In this document: piece by piece, positions 50,634 through 60,080 of the stretch
How the letters are laid out: the number at the start of each line of letters is the position of its first letter
Numbering within the stretch: position 1 is the first letter of the stretch
Source of the DNA: JASDSY01 sp041441465
GTDB taxonomy: Bacteria > Muiribacteriota > UBA9980
Length of the DNA: 64,000 nt
Assembly: GCA_041441465.1 (NCBI GenBank)
Contig: JASDSY010000012.1
Location: 62,001-126,000 of the forward strand
Direction of reading: 5' to 3'
Notes under the pieces: model-generated
The model's database searches: none
What the model was told of the DNA's origin: nothing
Seen by the model: only the letters and a program-made list of their open reading frames with translations
Position numbers and translations under genes: made by a program

Positions 50634-51257
50634 TTAATCATTTAGTTTTATTGAATTGATTTCTGAATTAACATTCATCGACTTTATGTAGTTTGAATAA
50701 TATAAAAGCCCGATAACGGTTTTACCGTCGATTATCTTGTTATGTTTTACCATTTCAAGCGCCTCTTCGAGCGGATATTCGACGCGCGAAATGAATTCGT
50801 CATAATCCTGAGTGTCATATTTTTTTAATGTAAGCCCGGAAGCCGCGAATATATTCATTTTTTCATCAGTCATACCCGGCGAAGAATAAAATTCGAAAAT
50901 TTTATTAATTTCTTTGCAATCATATTTTGTCTCTTCTAAAAGTTCGCGGCGTGCGCATTCCTCGAGGTTTTCACCGGGATGGTCTAGTTTGCCGGCCGGA
51001 AGTTCAAGCACAAAATTATTTATGGCGTGCCGGTACTGCCGTACAAACACGATATTGCCGTTTTCGCGCACCGGAATTATAACAACCGCGCCGGGATGCG
51101 TTATGACTTCGCGCGTGGATTTCTGCCCGTCAGGCAGCTCCACTTCGTCAATCTTGAGATTGACCATGCGGCCTTTGAATATCGTTTTTGAATCCAATAA
51201 TTTTTCAGGAATGTCAGAGCCTTCGCGAAGGCTCTCAAATTTAGCGTTCATTTTCAT
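50634..51257 (-). CDS. NUDIX hydrolase, ADP-ribose pyrophosphatase type
   Basis: The NUDIX box is GKLDHPGENLEECARRELLEETKYD (near residues 92-116), with Lys where the family usually has Gly before the last hydrophobic residue. Upstream HPGAVVIIPVRENGNIVFVRQYRHAINNFVLELPAG and downstream YSSPGMTDEKMNIFAA are typical of ADP-ribose diphosphatases, which hydrolyse ADP-ribose to AMP and ribose 5-phosphate. Its start overlaps the end of the lpxB-like gene by 17 nt. Confidence 0.88.
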   Translation of the reverse strand: MKMNAKFESLREGSDIPEKLLDSKTIFKGRMVNLKIDEVELPDGQKSTREVITHPGAVVIIPVRENGNIVFVRQYRHAINNFVLELPAGKLDHPGENLEECARRELLEETKYDCKEINKIFEFYSSPGMTDEKMNIFAASGLTLKKYDTQDYDEFISRVEYPLEEALEMVKHNKIIDGKTVIGLLYYSNYIKSMNVNSEINSIKLND

Positions 51258-52422
51258 TGTTTACCATTTTTAATATTAATTCTGATACTTTTGTAGTTGC
51301 GCCCGGCTCGCCCAGAGTCTTTATGACTTCGGCCAGGTTATTTTTTATATCGGCAATTTTTTCGGGTGAGTTAAGTATTTCGATAACCTTATTGCAAACA
51401 ATTTCAGGTGAAAAATTATGCTGTATTAATTCAGGAACCACTTCACGGTTTAATATAAGGTTTGGAAGGCCGAAATATTCAGGCAATTTTGTAATGCTTC
51501 TGGCAAAAATTTCGGTCAAAAATGAAACCTTATAAATTATAGCCATCGGCACGCCGAGGCAGGCCGCTTCTAGAGTGGCTGTTCCGGAAGTTATTATTGA
51601 AAAATCAGATATCGCGAATATGTCGTAGGTCGTATCCAGTTCGATATCGATTTTTGCCGTTCCGGAATTTATTTGATATTTGATGTATTCCATTGTGATG
51701 CCGGTGCCTTTTGATATCGTTGATGATGAAACTGGCATTATGAATCGTGAACCGGGAAGTTTTTGCGATATCAGCCCCGCGGTTTTAACCAGCATCGGAA
51801 GCATATACTTTACTTCCATCGAACGGCTGCCGGGCAGGAGCGATATTATCTTTTCGCCGTCTTTAATATTATATTTTTTCTTTAATTCATTGACGGGCAT
51901 TGACGGTTTAACTATCTCGAGCAGCGGGTTGCCGACAAATTCGACATCAGCGCCGGCTTTTTTATAGACGTCCGCCGTATGTTTAAACGGCGCTACGACT
52001 TTCGTGATGTTCCGCGCGGCGTCGATAACATCTTCAGGATTATAAGACCACTTTGAAGGCGGAAAGTAATAAAGTGTAGGTATGCCGAGCTTCTTCGCGT
52101 AACGGCAGAGGCGCATATTAAAGCCTGGATAATCGATTAATACTAATAAATCAGGTTTAATTTCTCTTAATTTTTTGGATACGTCGTAATAAACGAAGTA
52201 AAGGTATGGCAGCTTTTTGAATGCTTCGATGAGCCCGATCGTACCCCAGGAAGATGAATCGTAAAAAAGGCTCATGCCGGCACTTTTCATTTTAGGCCCG
52301 CCGACACCGCATATTTCGAAATCAGGATATTTCTTCTTGATTTCGACAAGAAGCGGGTAGCCGTATAAATCACCGGATATTTCGCCGGCCATTACCATAA
52401 TTTTCTTGTTTTTACTGCTCAT
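51241..52422 (-). CDS. Divergent LpxB-family glycosyltransferase
   Basis: The fold is that of lipid-A-disaccharide synthase: MVMAGEISGDLYGYPLL at the N-terminus, LLPGSRSMEVK near 195, and SGTATLEAACLGVPM near 290. Several LpxB hallmarks are altered: the usual PxxWAW is SKWSYNPED, FPFE is APFKHT and GHP is GNP. It may therefore use another acceptor or be a second activity of the lipid A pathway. It overlaps the acyltransferase gene by 4 nt (ATGA). Confidence 0.8.
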   Translation of the reverse strand: MSSKNKKIMVMAGEISGDLYGYPLLVEIKKKYPDFEICGVGGPKMKSAGMSLFYDSSSWGTIGLIEAFKKLPYLYFVYYDVSKKLREIKPDLLVLIDYPGFNMRLCRYAKKLGIPTLYYFPPSKWSYNPEDVIDAARNITKVVAPFKHTADVYKKAGADVEFVGNPLLEIVKPSMPVNELKKKYNIKDGEKIISLLPGSRSMEVKYMLPMLVKTAGLISQKLPGSRFIMPVSSSTISKGTGITMEYIKYQINSGTAKIDIELDTTYDIFAISDFSIITSGTATLEAACLGVPMAIIYKVSFLTEIFARSITKLPEYFGLPNLILNREVVPELIQHNFSPEIVCNKVIEILNSPEKIADIKNNLAEVIKTLGEPGATTKVSELILKMVNNENER

Positions 52423-53087
52423 TTAGTGTTTTCTGCCTTTTCTGCATTTACAAGAGTTTTGATTTCCTCGGTCATTGAATTTAATATTTTTTCAAGATAT
52501 TTATGTGTCATCATAGGATATTTCATGTTATTTGGGAGAAAAGGCCTTCCGATGCTTAAAATTCCCTTAGCCATCGGGTAAGGCAATATATATTCATCCC
52601 AGGAGTTAAATTTTTTGTACGATGAAAACCAGCATGTTATTGGTAAAACATAACAATTTTGTTTGATCGCCAGGTAATTTACGCCTTCCTTGGCCGTATG
52701 CAAAGGCCCGCGAGGCCCGTCGATCGCCAATGCCACGTCAAAACCTTCCTCCAATTTCTTTTTCAAGCCTATAAGCCCGGTAACTGCTCCGCGGCTTGAA
52801 GACCCGCGGACTATTTCGTAGCCGTAAGAACTCAGAATTTTACTCTGGGCGTCGCCGTCGCGCGACATGCTGACCATTATCGCTATTTTTTTGTTTCTGA
52901 AATAATAAACTGGGAAAAATTGCAGGCCGTGCCAGAATACGATAATGCATTGCTTGCCGTGCTGTTTGAGGTATTCGTAATTTTCGTAGCCGATTACCTT
53001 CACATCAAGCGACCCGGATATGTTTTTTATTAAAAATTTTCCAAGCGTCGGCATAAATGCCTGTTTAAATAAATTGTTAAGCCCCAT
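52419..53087 (-). CDS. DUF374 lysophospholipid/lipid A acyltransferase-like protein
   Basis: DUF374 proteins are membrane-associated acyltransferases related to LpxL. This one shows FWHGLQFFPVYYF (near residue 50), IMVSMSRDGD, RGSSSRGAVTGL and AIDGPRGP. The ATG at 53087 lies inside the end of the upstream exporter gene (11-nt overlap); a TTG at 53114 is less likely. Position between an MsbA-like exporter and an LpxB-like protein supports a role in completing lipid A or its precursor. Confidence 0.83.
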   Translation of the reverse strand: MGLNNLFKQAFMPTLGKFLIKNISGSLDVKVIGYENYEYLKQHGKQCIIVFWHGLQFFPVYYFRNKKIAIMVSMSRDGDAQSKILSSYGYEIVRGSSSRGAVTGLIGLKKKLEEGFDVALAIDGPRGPLHTAKEGVNYLAIKQNCYVLPITCWFSSYKKFNSWDEYILPYPMAKGILSIGRPFLPNNMKYPMMTHKYLEKILNSMTEEIKTLVNAEKAENTK

Positions 53088-54834
53088 TCGAAATTTGCAC
53101 CGGCTCTTTTTCAAAATATGTTTGATATAATTTTTGATATACTCCGTCTGAACTTATTAATTGTTCGTGGGTCCCCTTTTCGGCCAACCGGCCTTTTTCT
53201 AATACTACTATTTCATGAGCGTTTTTAATCGTCGAAAGCCTGTGAGCTATTATGAATGTAGTTCTGCCCTGCATTAATCTGTCGAGCGCATCTTTTACGA
53301 GCGATTCGGATTCGGCGTCAAGGGCGGACGTGGCTTCGTCTAAAAGCAATATCTTAGGGTCCTTTAAAATAGCCCGCGCTATAGCGATTCTCTGCCTCTG
53401 GCCGCCTGATAATTTTATGCCGTGCTCGCCGACGCGTGTGTTAAAACCGTCGGGAAATTTTGTTATGAAGTCATAAGCATTGGCCATTTTCGCCGCTTCT
53501 GTCACCTGTTCGTCGGAGGCGTCAATGCGTCCGTATTTTATGTTATCGGCAATCGTACCTGAAAACAGGACTGCTTCCTGGGGCACTACACCTATTTGTG
53601 AACGCAGCGAATGGATTTTTACGTCTTCTATATTTATTCCGTCGACTTCAATTTTTCCGGAGTTCAGTTTATAAAATCTTAATAATAAGTTTATCAGCGT
53701 TGTTTTTCCCGAGCCTGACGGCCCGACAAATGCAATAATTTCGCCCGGCATTACTTCGAGATTGAGGTTGAAGATGCCGCCGTCAGATGTTTTATACTTG
53801 AAAAAAACATCCTTGAAATTTATGTGCCCCTTGATTGCCGGCATTTCTTGAGAATTAGCGTCGTTTGCAGTTTCTGGTGTTACGTCGAGTATTTCGTATA
53901 TTCTTTCGATGCATACATAAGCCTGCTGGTAATAACTCGTAGCGTTAGTAAGTCTTTTTATTGGAGTGAACAGCATTCCGAGCGCGGTCAGAAAGCTTAT
54001 CAATTCACCCGGAGTCAGCGCCGGATTTGGTTTTATTACCAGGTATCCGCCGATTCCAAGCACTATTACTATACCTGTCGTGTTTAAAAATTCAATTACC
54101 GGCAGTATCAAGGCAATTACATGACTGTAGCGCATGGCAATTTTATAGTTCTCGGCGACTTCTTTCTCGAAATTGGCATTTTCAAAAGGTTCGTTGGAAA
54201 ATGCCTTGACGGTCCTTATGCCGGCAATTTTTTCGTGAAGTATCGAGGTTATGTCGCCGACTTTATTTTGAAGAGTATGCGTCAGCACGCGCACTCTTTG
54301 TGAAAATCTTGAAACTATGTATCCTATAAATGGTATTACTAAAAATGTGACCAGCGCCAGCTGGTAATTTATATATAAAATCCAGATTATAAGCGCGAAT
54401 ATGGTTATCATGTCGGAAAATATGCCGATGCTCGAGTCTATTACGTTTTGAAGCACTATGACGTCAGATGTTATTCTCGTCATAATGTGGCCTGCCTGAC
54501 GTTCTTCGAAAAAACTTATAGGCAGGCTGTTTGTGTGGGCAAATATTTTATTTCTTAAGTTTTTAAGCATTGTTTGACCGATAAGCGCCGTGTAATAATT
54601 CTGGATGTAATAAAAAAAACCTTTAATGACAAAAATAATCAAAAGCCCGACTGAAATTAATGCCAGGAACGTCGAGTCTTTTTCGAACAAAACTTTATCT
54701 ATGACATATTTCATAATGCCGGCCGGCGTAGCGGTAGCGGCGGAAACGACTATTGACGCGAAAAATATGGCGATTAAGTAGCGGTAATGCTGGATCACAT
54801 AATCTTTGTAAAATCTTTTAAGCAGTAAGGGCAA
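53077..54834 (-). CDS. msbA: MsbA-like lipid A flippase
   Basis: An exporter half-transporter of 585 residues that would act as a homodimer: six membrane segments (about 15-305), Walker A GPSGSGKTT, signature LSGGQRQRIAIARAI and Walker B LLLDEATSALD with the catalytic Glu, then AHRLST. Placement between two lpxB-like genes and an acyltransferase supports flipping lipid A core across the inner membrane. The start is TTG at 54834, two bases after the upstream stop, with only a weak ribosome site. Confidence 0.85.
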   Translation of the reverse strand: MPLLLKRFYKDYVIQHYRYLIAIFFASIVVSAATATPAGIMKYVIDKVLFEKDSTFLALISVGLLIIFVIKGFFYYIQNYYTALIGQTMLKNLRNKIFAHTNSLPISFFEERQAGHIMTRITSDVIVLQNVIDSSIGIFSDMITIFALIIWILYINYQLALVTFLVIPFIGYIVSRFSQRVRVLTHTLQNKVGDITSILHEKIAGIRTVKAFSNEPFENANFEKEVAENYKIAMRYSHVIALILPVIEFLNTTGIVIVLGIGGYLVIKPNPALTPGELISFLTALGMLFTPIKRLTNATSYYQQAYVCIERIYEILDVTPETANDANSQEMPAIKGHINFKDVFFKYKTSDGGIFNLNLEVMPGEIIAFVGPSGSGKTTLINLLLRFYKLNSGKIEVDGINIEDVKIHSLRSQIGVVPQEAVLFSGTIADNIKYGRIDASDEQVTEAAKMANAYDFITKFPDGFNTRVGEHGIKLSGGQRQRIAIARAILKDPKILLLDEATSALDAESESLVKDALDRLMQGRTTFIIAHRLSTIKNAHEIVVLEKGRLAEKGTHEQLISSDGVYQKLYQTYFEKEPVQISNGA

Positions 54835-54835
54835 T

Positions 54836-55990
54836 TTATTTCACAACCTTCTTGTCGCTGAGAGTTCCGGCGCTTATAGAGCAGATGTCTGCCGCAATTT
54901 TATCGGCGCATGAATTTCCGGCATCGAAAATGAGCGTATCGGCTAAGGATAATAATGATTTTTTTACGCTCGCCGCGTAATCTGATTTTTCAATAAAGGC
55001 GCCTGCGTGATAAACAATGTTATCTACATTAGCCATGCGCTGTATTAATTCCGGTACGGCCGGAGCGTCCAGAAGTATATTGGGCAGGCTGATATATTTA
55101 ACGTTCAAAAGCATTTTTGCCGCAAGCTCGGTAACTATCGATGCCCTGTAAAGTGTTATCGCGGGCACGCCGAAAAGCGCAAGTTCTAAAACAGCGGTGC
55201 CCGAGGCGGCAAATGCCATCAGCGCGCGGCTGAATTCGTTATATTTTTCGAGTTCGTTCCTTGTTATTCTGTACTTTATTGACGATTTCGAAAGAGCCGT
55301 TCTTATTGCGGTAATATCGGCGCCGTCAGCTATAGGAACCACGAATTCAAGGTCCGGTAAAATCTCTGCGTATTTTGCGCTGAATTTTTCCGCGCTTTTT
55401 ATCATAAGCGGCAGCAGGCTTTTTATTTCCTGACTGCGCGAGCCGGGCATCAATATTATTTTTTGATCTCTTGCATTTAATCCGGCCTTTTCGTTTTTTA
55501 AAAATCCGGTGTAATCAAATCCGGCCGCATTTATTATATCAAATATCGGATGCCCATAAAACTCATTGCTGATACCGTGCTTTTTAAAAAAAACTTTTTC
55601 GAACGGAAATATCGAGTATATTTTGTCAATATTTTTTTTCAGGCCTTTTACCCGGAATTCTCCCCAGGCCCATAATTTAGGAGGCACGAAATAAAAAACC
55701 GGTATGTCGAATTTTTTTGCTATAGCGGCTAATTTCAGGTTGAACCCGGCGTAATCAATAAGTATTACGGCGCTTATGTCATTTTTTTCAAAGAAATTTT
55801 CAACTTGTTTAATTATTTTATAACTGCGAAAGAGCGCTCCGAGTATCTCGGTAATACCCATCACGGAATGCGCCGAAAAATCTACTAAAAAATCAACGCC
55901 GGCCGCTTTCATTTTTTCCAGGCCAATTCCAAAAAGTCCGCATTCAGGCCTTTTACGCTTTAAGGCGGACGCTAAGAGAGCGCCGTACAT
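54836..55990 (-). CDS. lpxB: Lipid-A-disaccharide synthase (start unusual, see evidence)
   Basis: LpxB joins UDP-diacylglucosamine to lipid X. Hallmarks are present: PPKLWAWGE, FPFEKVFFKKHG, YGHPIFD, LMPGSRSQEI and AASGTAVLE. The first ATG (55990) is in the middle of the conserved N-terminal motif. The frame continues upstream and encodes ISAGEVSGD, back to an in-frame stop at 56041-56043, but that stretch has no ATG, GTG or TTG. GGGTGAG at 56041-56047 sits 5 nt before an ATC (56035), the likeliest real start (15 more residues). Confidence 0.85.
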   Translation of the reverse strand: MYGALLASALKRKRPECGLFGIGLEKMKAAGVDFLVDFSAHSVMGITEILGALFRSYKIIKQVENFFEKNDISAVILIDYAGFNLKLAAIAKKFDIPVFYFVPPKLWAWGEFRVKGLKKNIDKIYSIFPFEKVFFKKHGISNEFYGHPIFDIINAAGFDYTGFLKNEKAGLNARDQKIILMPGSRSQEIKSLLPLMIKSAEKFSAKYAEILPDLEFVVPIADGADITAIRTALSKSSIKYRITRNELEKYNEFSRALMAFAASGTAVLELALFGVPAITLYRASIVTELAAKMLLNVKYISLPNILLDAPAVPELIQRMANVDNIVYHAGAFIEKSDYAASVKKSLLSLADTLIFDAGNSCADKIAADICSISAGTLSDKKVVK

Positions 55991-56141
55991 ATCACCGGAA
56001 ACTTCGCCAGCGGAAATAAAAAAATTAGTACTGATAAAAACTCACCCGATTACCGTAAAAATTAATAAATAAAAAGTTGATAACGAATAGGCCGCGTCCT
56101 TTTCATGAACATTCATTCATAAAAAACAAAAAAGCCGTCAA

Positions 56142-56942
56142 TTAAATGGCGACTATTTTAAGCCCTTTGGACTGCGCAAGGTCGATTACTTTTTCCTTGT
56201 CGAGAAATATTGTCTTGCCGGCATCAACTACAAGTGTTTTGGCGCCAGCTTTAAGCATCACATTAATAGTGTCGGTGCCTATTACAGGCATATCGAATCT
56301 TTTATCCTGGTTCGGTTTTGAGACTTTTGCCACGACCACTCCGCCTTTGCCGAGCATGCCGCCCCTGCATATCGCTTCGTCCGTGCCTTCTATTGCTTCA
56401 ACCGCTAAAACGGCCTTATTTTTTACGACAACGGTCTGGCCTATATCGAGTCCGGCAATCTGCTTTGCGATGCTGAAGCCGTAATTGACGTCCTGCCATT
56501 CGGATTCCATGAGTTCGCCGCGGGTCAGCACGCCTTTTTCGATTAGAAGTTTCGAAAGAAATGTCGTGCTGTCCTGTATTTTCATTCCTTCACTTTCGAT
56601 TTCGTGAACGAGCGCCAGAAGTATCGAGTCGTCATTATTGTTATTGATTTTACTAAATATCGATTTCAGTCTTGAGTCAAGGCTTATATCGGAATATAGT
56701 ATTGTCTTGGGAATTTTACCTGCCATTATGACTTCTTTTATTGACTCCGCCTTAAAGCTATCTATCAGTTTCTGGAGCTGCCCTACATTTTGCCAATAGA
56801 CCTTATCCGCGATTTTTTCGATCTCGGACGAAGCTATACCTGTCAGCGCTACCGCCACAAGATATTTGCCCTGCCTTTTGGCTTCTTCAGCGAAAATCAG
56901 TGGAAATCTTCCAGCGCCGGCAATCAAACCACAACGTTCCAC
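56142..56942 (-). CDS. lpxI: UDP-2,3-diacylglucosamine pyrophosphatase LpxI
   Basis: LpxI (formerly DUF1009) cleaves UDP-2,3-diacylglucosamine to lipid X, replacing LpxH. The protein shows CGLIAGAGRFPLIFAEEAKRQG, VGQLQKLIDSFK, VIMAGKIPK, CRGGMLGKGGVVVAKVSKPNQDKRFDMPVIGTDTI. The start is a GTG at 56942 with AGGAGG 6 nt before it; a frame from 56975 would read across this site. It supplies the substrate for the lpxB gene just downstream. Confidence 0.93.
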   Translation of the reverse strand: MERCGLIAGAGRFPLIFAEEAKRQGKYLVAVALTGIASSEIEKIADKVYWQNVGQLQKLIDSFKAESIKEVIMAGKIPKTILYSDISLDSRLKSIFSKINNNNDDSILLALVHEIESEGMKIQDSTTFLSKLLIEKGVLTRGELMESEWQDVNYGFSIAKQIAGLDIGQTVVVKNKAVLAVEAIEGTDEAICRGGMLGKGGVVVAKVSKPNQDKRFDMPVIGTDTINVMLKAGAKTLVVDAGKTIFLDKEKVIDLAQSKGLKIVAI

Positions 56943-57158
56943 TTTATTCCTCCTAACAATCTTTAAATAATTCAAGATACTATTTTATCTTTTTTAGTTT
57001 ATAATGTCAATAATTTTCTTGTTTTTTCTGATTTTTGAAGGCTTTTGCAATAACACGCCCGCGTATTAAATTTATAATTCGTTCTTTATGAAGCGTATAA
57101 ATTTATCATTGTTTTTACTGGTTTTTGCCGATGTCAATTTCCCGCGTTTTAATACCCA

Positions 57159-57512
57159 TCAATCATCGTTAATTATTATTTTATCTATCAAAAATTCGCG
57201 GCCGCCGGCGATAATTACATCGAGACAACCGCAATCCGGGCAGCGCATGTCGAATTTTTCAGCTGTAAATTGAATGCCGCAGTTTGGGCATTTTATTTCG
57301 ACTGGCTTTATGTTTATTTCATAGGCAGTATCATAAAATCCGATTTCTTTGCCGGTTATTTCAAGGGCGTAAAGAAGCGAATCAGGGACAACCTGCATTA
57401 ACCTGCCGACAATAATTTTTACTGTTTTAAGTTTATTAAAGCTTATGGACCTTTTTTTTAATTCGCTTGAAACTATATTGATAATATTTGATGCCAGGCT
57501 TAATTCATGCAT
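57159..57512 (-). CDS. hypA: Hydrogenase nickel incorporation protein HypA
   Basis: HypA binds nickel through its N-terminal MHE and delivers it to NiFe-hydrogenase large subunits. The zinc site is CPNC (near residue 75) and CPDC (near 91). At 117 residues it is full length. It lies 133 nt downstream of hypE. No hypB GTPase is in the window. Confidence 0.93.
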   Translation of the reverse strand: MHELSLASNIINIVSSELKKRSISFNKLKTVKIIVGRLMQVVPDSLLYALEITGKEIGFYDTAYEINIKPVEIKCPNCGIQFTAEKFDMRCPDCGCLDVIIAGGREFLIDKIIINDD

Positions 57513-57645
57513 TGTAATTTAACTCTTTGTATATTTTCCTGTGCGTACCGTCTGTTTTTTAATATTAAGAAATTTTAATTTTATGCGTAATTCAATTTAC
57601 GCAGGAACGACTATATTGAAAACTAATGACATTTTAAAATACTAA

Positions 57646-58761
57646 TCAGCATATCCTGGGATATTGTTCCAATACCTGCATATCAAGAAACCTTTTTCCG
57701 CCGACGGATGTTTTTATTACTGTACGTCCGGCGAACTCATCGCACACATGGCCGATTATAGACGCGTTTTTTGTATCTTCATGACGCTTTAACACTTTAA
57801 TTGTTTCATCGGCGGTTTCATCGGCGCATATTATGACGGCACGCCCTTCGCTCGCCGAATACAGAAGGTCTATTCCGAGTATATCGGCGAATGATTTTAC
57901 GCTTTTATCATAAGGAATTTTTGTTTCCTCAAGTAAAATTCCCAGCTTTTTATTGCCGTTAATAAGCTCGTTTAAGGTTGTGGCCAACCCGCCGCGGGTG
58001 GTATCGCGCATGACGCGTATTTTGAATTTATGGTCTAAAAGTTCGGATAATGGTTTTAATAAAGGCGCGCAGTCCGATAAAATTGCGTCAGGCGGCAGAA
58101 AATCGCCGCGGCTGTTTAAAATGCACGCGCCGTGTTGGCCGGGAGTGCCTGTAATTATTACTGCATCACCCTTAGATATTTTTTCCGGCGTCAGATCTAT
58201 TTCATCCGGTATCAAACCGATCCCTGAAGTATTTATGAATATGCCGCTGCACGCTCCGCGTTCCACTACTTTGGTATCGCCCGAAACGATTTTTATTCCG
58301 TTTTTATTTGCGAGTTCTGCCATGGTTTTCACTATATTTTCAAGTTCTGAAAATTTAAATCCTTCTTCGATTATAAATCCGGCGGTGATTGCGAAGCCTA
58401 TGGCGCCGGTCACTATGAGATCATTTATTGTGCCCGTCACTGCAAGTGAACCTATGCTGCCGCCTGCGAAAAATATCGGGTTGACAACGTACGAGTCTGT
58501 AGTGAAAGCGAGCTTTGGCTTTGAAAATTTAACGTATGGATAAGATGCGCCGAGAGTTTCCGCGGTTTTATTAATATCAATTCTTGCGGAATCCAGTTTT
58601 TCATTTAAAAATTCATTGTTGAAATATTTGAAAAAGATGTCGTTTATTAGTTCGTGCGTAAGCCGGCCGCCGTTGCCGTGCGCCTGCGTTATAAGCTTTC
58701 CTGAAGCTTCCTGATTGGCGTCGGCCATATTTTCACTGGTTTTAATATTGTTTATGTCCAT
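57646..58761 (-). CDS. hypE: Hydrogenase maturation protein HypE
   Basis: HypE converts the thiocarboxamide on its C-terminal Cys to thiocyanate, the source of the hydrogenase active-site cyanide. The protein has the PurM-like AIR-synthase fold (HGNGGRLTHELI, TTDSYVVNPIFFAGGSIGSLAVTGTINDL, SGDTKVVERG, RDTTRGGLATTLNEL) and ends with the required PRIC. A 184-nt gap separates it from hypD. Confidence 0.95.
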   Translation of the reverse strand: MDINNIKTSENMADANQEASGKLITQAHGNGGRLTHELINDIFFKYFNNEFLNEKLDSARIDINKTAETLGASYPYVKFSKPKLAFTTDSYVVNPIFFAGGSIGSLAVTGTINDLIVTGAIGFAITAGFIIEEGFKFSELENIVKTMAELANKNGIKIVSGDTKVVERGACSGIFINTSGIGLIPDEIDLTPEKISKGDAVIITGTPGQHGACILNSRGDFLPPDAILSDCAPLLKPLSELLDHKFKIRVMRDTTRGGLATTLNELINGNKKLGILLEETKIPYDKSVKSFADILGIDLLYSASEGRAVIICADETADETIKVLKRHEDTKNASIIGHVCDEFAGRTVIKTSVGGKRFLDMQVLEQYPRIC

Positions 58762-58945
58762 TTCTTATATTTATTCTTTCTAATTTTATATTTATGAATT
58801 CAAATTTCGCATTTTATTATTTAGTATATTCTAATTTTTTAATTTATCCGCCGTTATAACGTCCATCGGATATACCTGATCTAGTTAATATAACCGCCGA
58901 GCCGGCTTGAAAATATTCGTGAGAATTTGTATCAATTTAATGATT

Positions 58946-60079
58946 TTAATTTTGCGCATATTTATAAAAAGCGGCGCAGGTGCCCTCGCTCGATACCATA
59001 CACGGCCCTATGGCATTTTCAGGAGTGCATTCATTTCCAAAAAGCGGGCATTCGGCAGGCGTAATTATCGAAAGCAGCACATCGCCGCACCGGCAGTTTT
59101 CGATAGCGGGCGTGTTTTTGAATTTATGTTCATAGCGACGGCTGAGTAATTCACTGAATTTGAAGGCGGCGGAAAAATTTTTATATTTGGGTTTAAGCGC
59201 AAGTCCTGAATTATTTAAAAGACCGAGGCCGCGCCAATTTGCGCCGCAAGGCTCAAATACTTCGCTTATCAATTCCTGAGCTTTTTTATTGCCGTGCTCT
59301 GAAACTACTCTGAAATATTCATTTCTGATTTCATTTTTGCCGGCGGCTATCATTTCGGTTAAAGATGCAAGAGAGTATAATATATCGATATATTCGAAGC
59401 CGCATATTATTGACGGAATTTTACATTCAGTGAGCGCAGGGCGGTAATAATCGACGCCTGTAACGGCCGATACGTGGCCTGGAAGCAGAAATCCGTCTAT
59501 TTTTACGTCGGGGTGAAACGCAATTAATTTTAGCGCTTCAGGAACGGTTTTATTGCCTTCGTATATATATATATTTGTAATGCCAGACTGAGCCGCTTCT
59601 TTAACTAAAAATGCGGTGTGCGCAGCTGTGGTTTCGAATCCGACTGAAAGAAAAATAATATTTTTTTCAGGATTGTCATTGGCGATTTTGATTGAATCTA
59701 AAGGCGAGTATATTATTCTGATATCGGCGCCACCGCTTTTGGCAAGGCTTAAGCTTGAAAAGCTGCCGGTAACTTTAAGCATATCGCCGAAAGTTAAGAT
59801 TATATTATCAGGTGATTGCGCTAAAACAACCGCGCCGTCTATGTATTCGTTATCGGTGACACAGACGGGACAGCCGGGGCCTGATTTTAATTTTAAATTT
59901 GCGGGTAAAAGTTGACGTACGCCTGATTTAAAAATTTCATGAGTATGCGTACCGCATACTTCCATCACGCTGACCGGGCGGCCTATTTTTACGCAGTTTC
60001 TTGATATGGCGTTTAATAATAGTTCAGCTGATTTTTCATTATTTATTTTTTGGGCGTATTTTTCGTAGTTAAAATCCAT
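58946..60079 (-). CDS. hypD: Hydrogenase maturation protein HypD
   Basis: HypD carries the Fe(CN)2CO unit with HypC. Conserved motifs are VCGTHTHE, GPGCPVCVT, the GFETTAA segment and the C-terminal 4Fe-4S site CRCGD...ECPLFGNEC...GPCMVSSEGTC. The ATG at 60079 is 1 nt past the hypC stop, giving coupling; the alternative upstream TTG (60088) would overlap hypC. Confidence 0.95.
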   Translation of the reverse strand: MDFNYEKYAQKINNEKSAELLLNAISRNCVKIGRPVSVMEVCGTHTHEIFKSGVRQLLPANLKLKSGPGCPVCVTDNEYIDGAVVLAQSPDNIILTFGDMLKVTGSFSSLSLAKSGGADIRIIYSPLDSIKIANDNPEKNIIFLSVGFETTAAHTAFLVKEAAQSGITNIYIYEGNKTVPEALKLIAFHPDVKIDGFLLPGHVSAVTGVDYYRPALTECKIPSIICGFEYIDILYSLASLTEMIAAGKNEIRNEYFRVVSEHGNKKAQELISEVFEPCGANWRGLGLLNNSGLALKPKYKNFSAAFKFSELLSRRYEHKFKNTPAIENCRCGDVLLSIITPAECPLFGNECTPENAIGPCMVSSEGTCAAFYKYAQN

Positions 60080-60080
60080 C

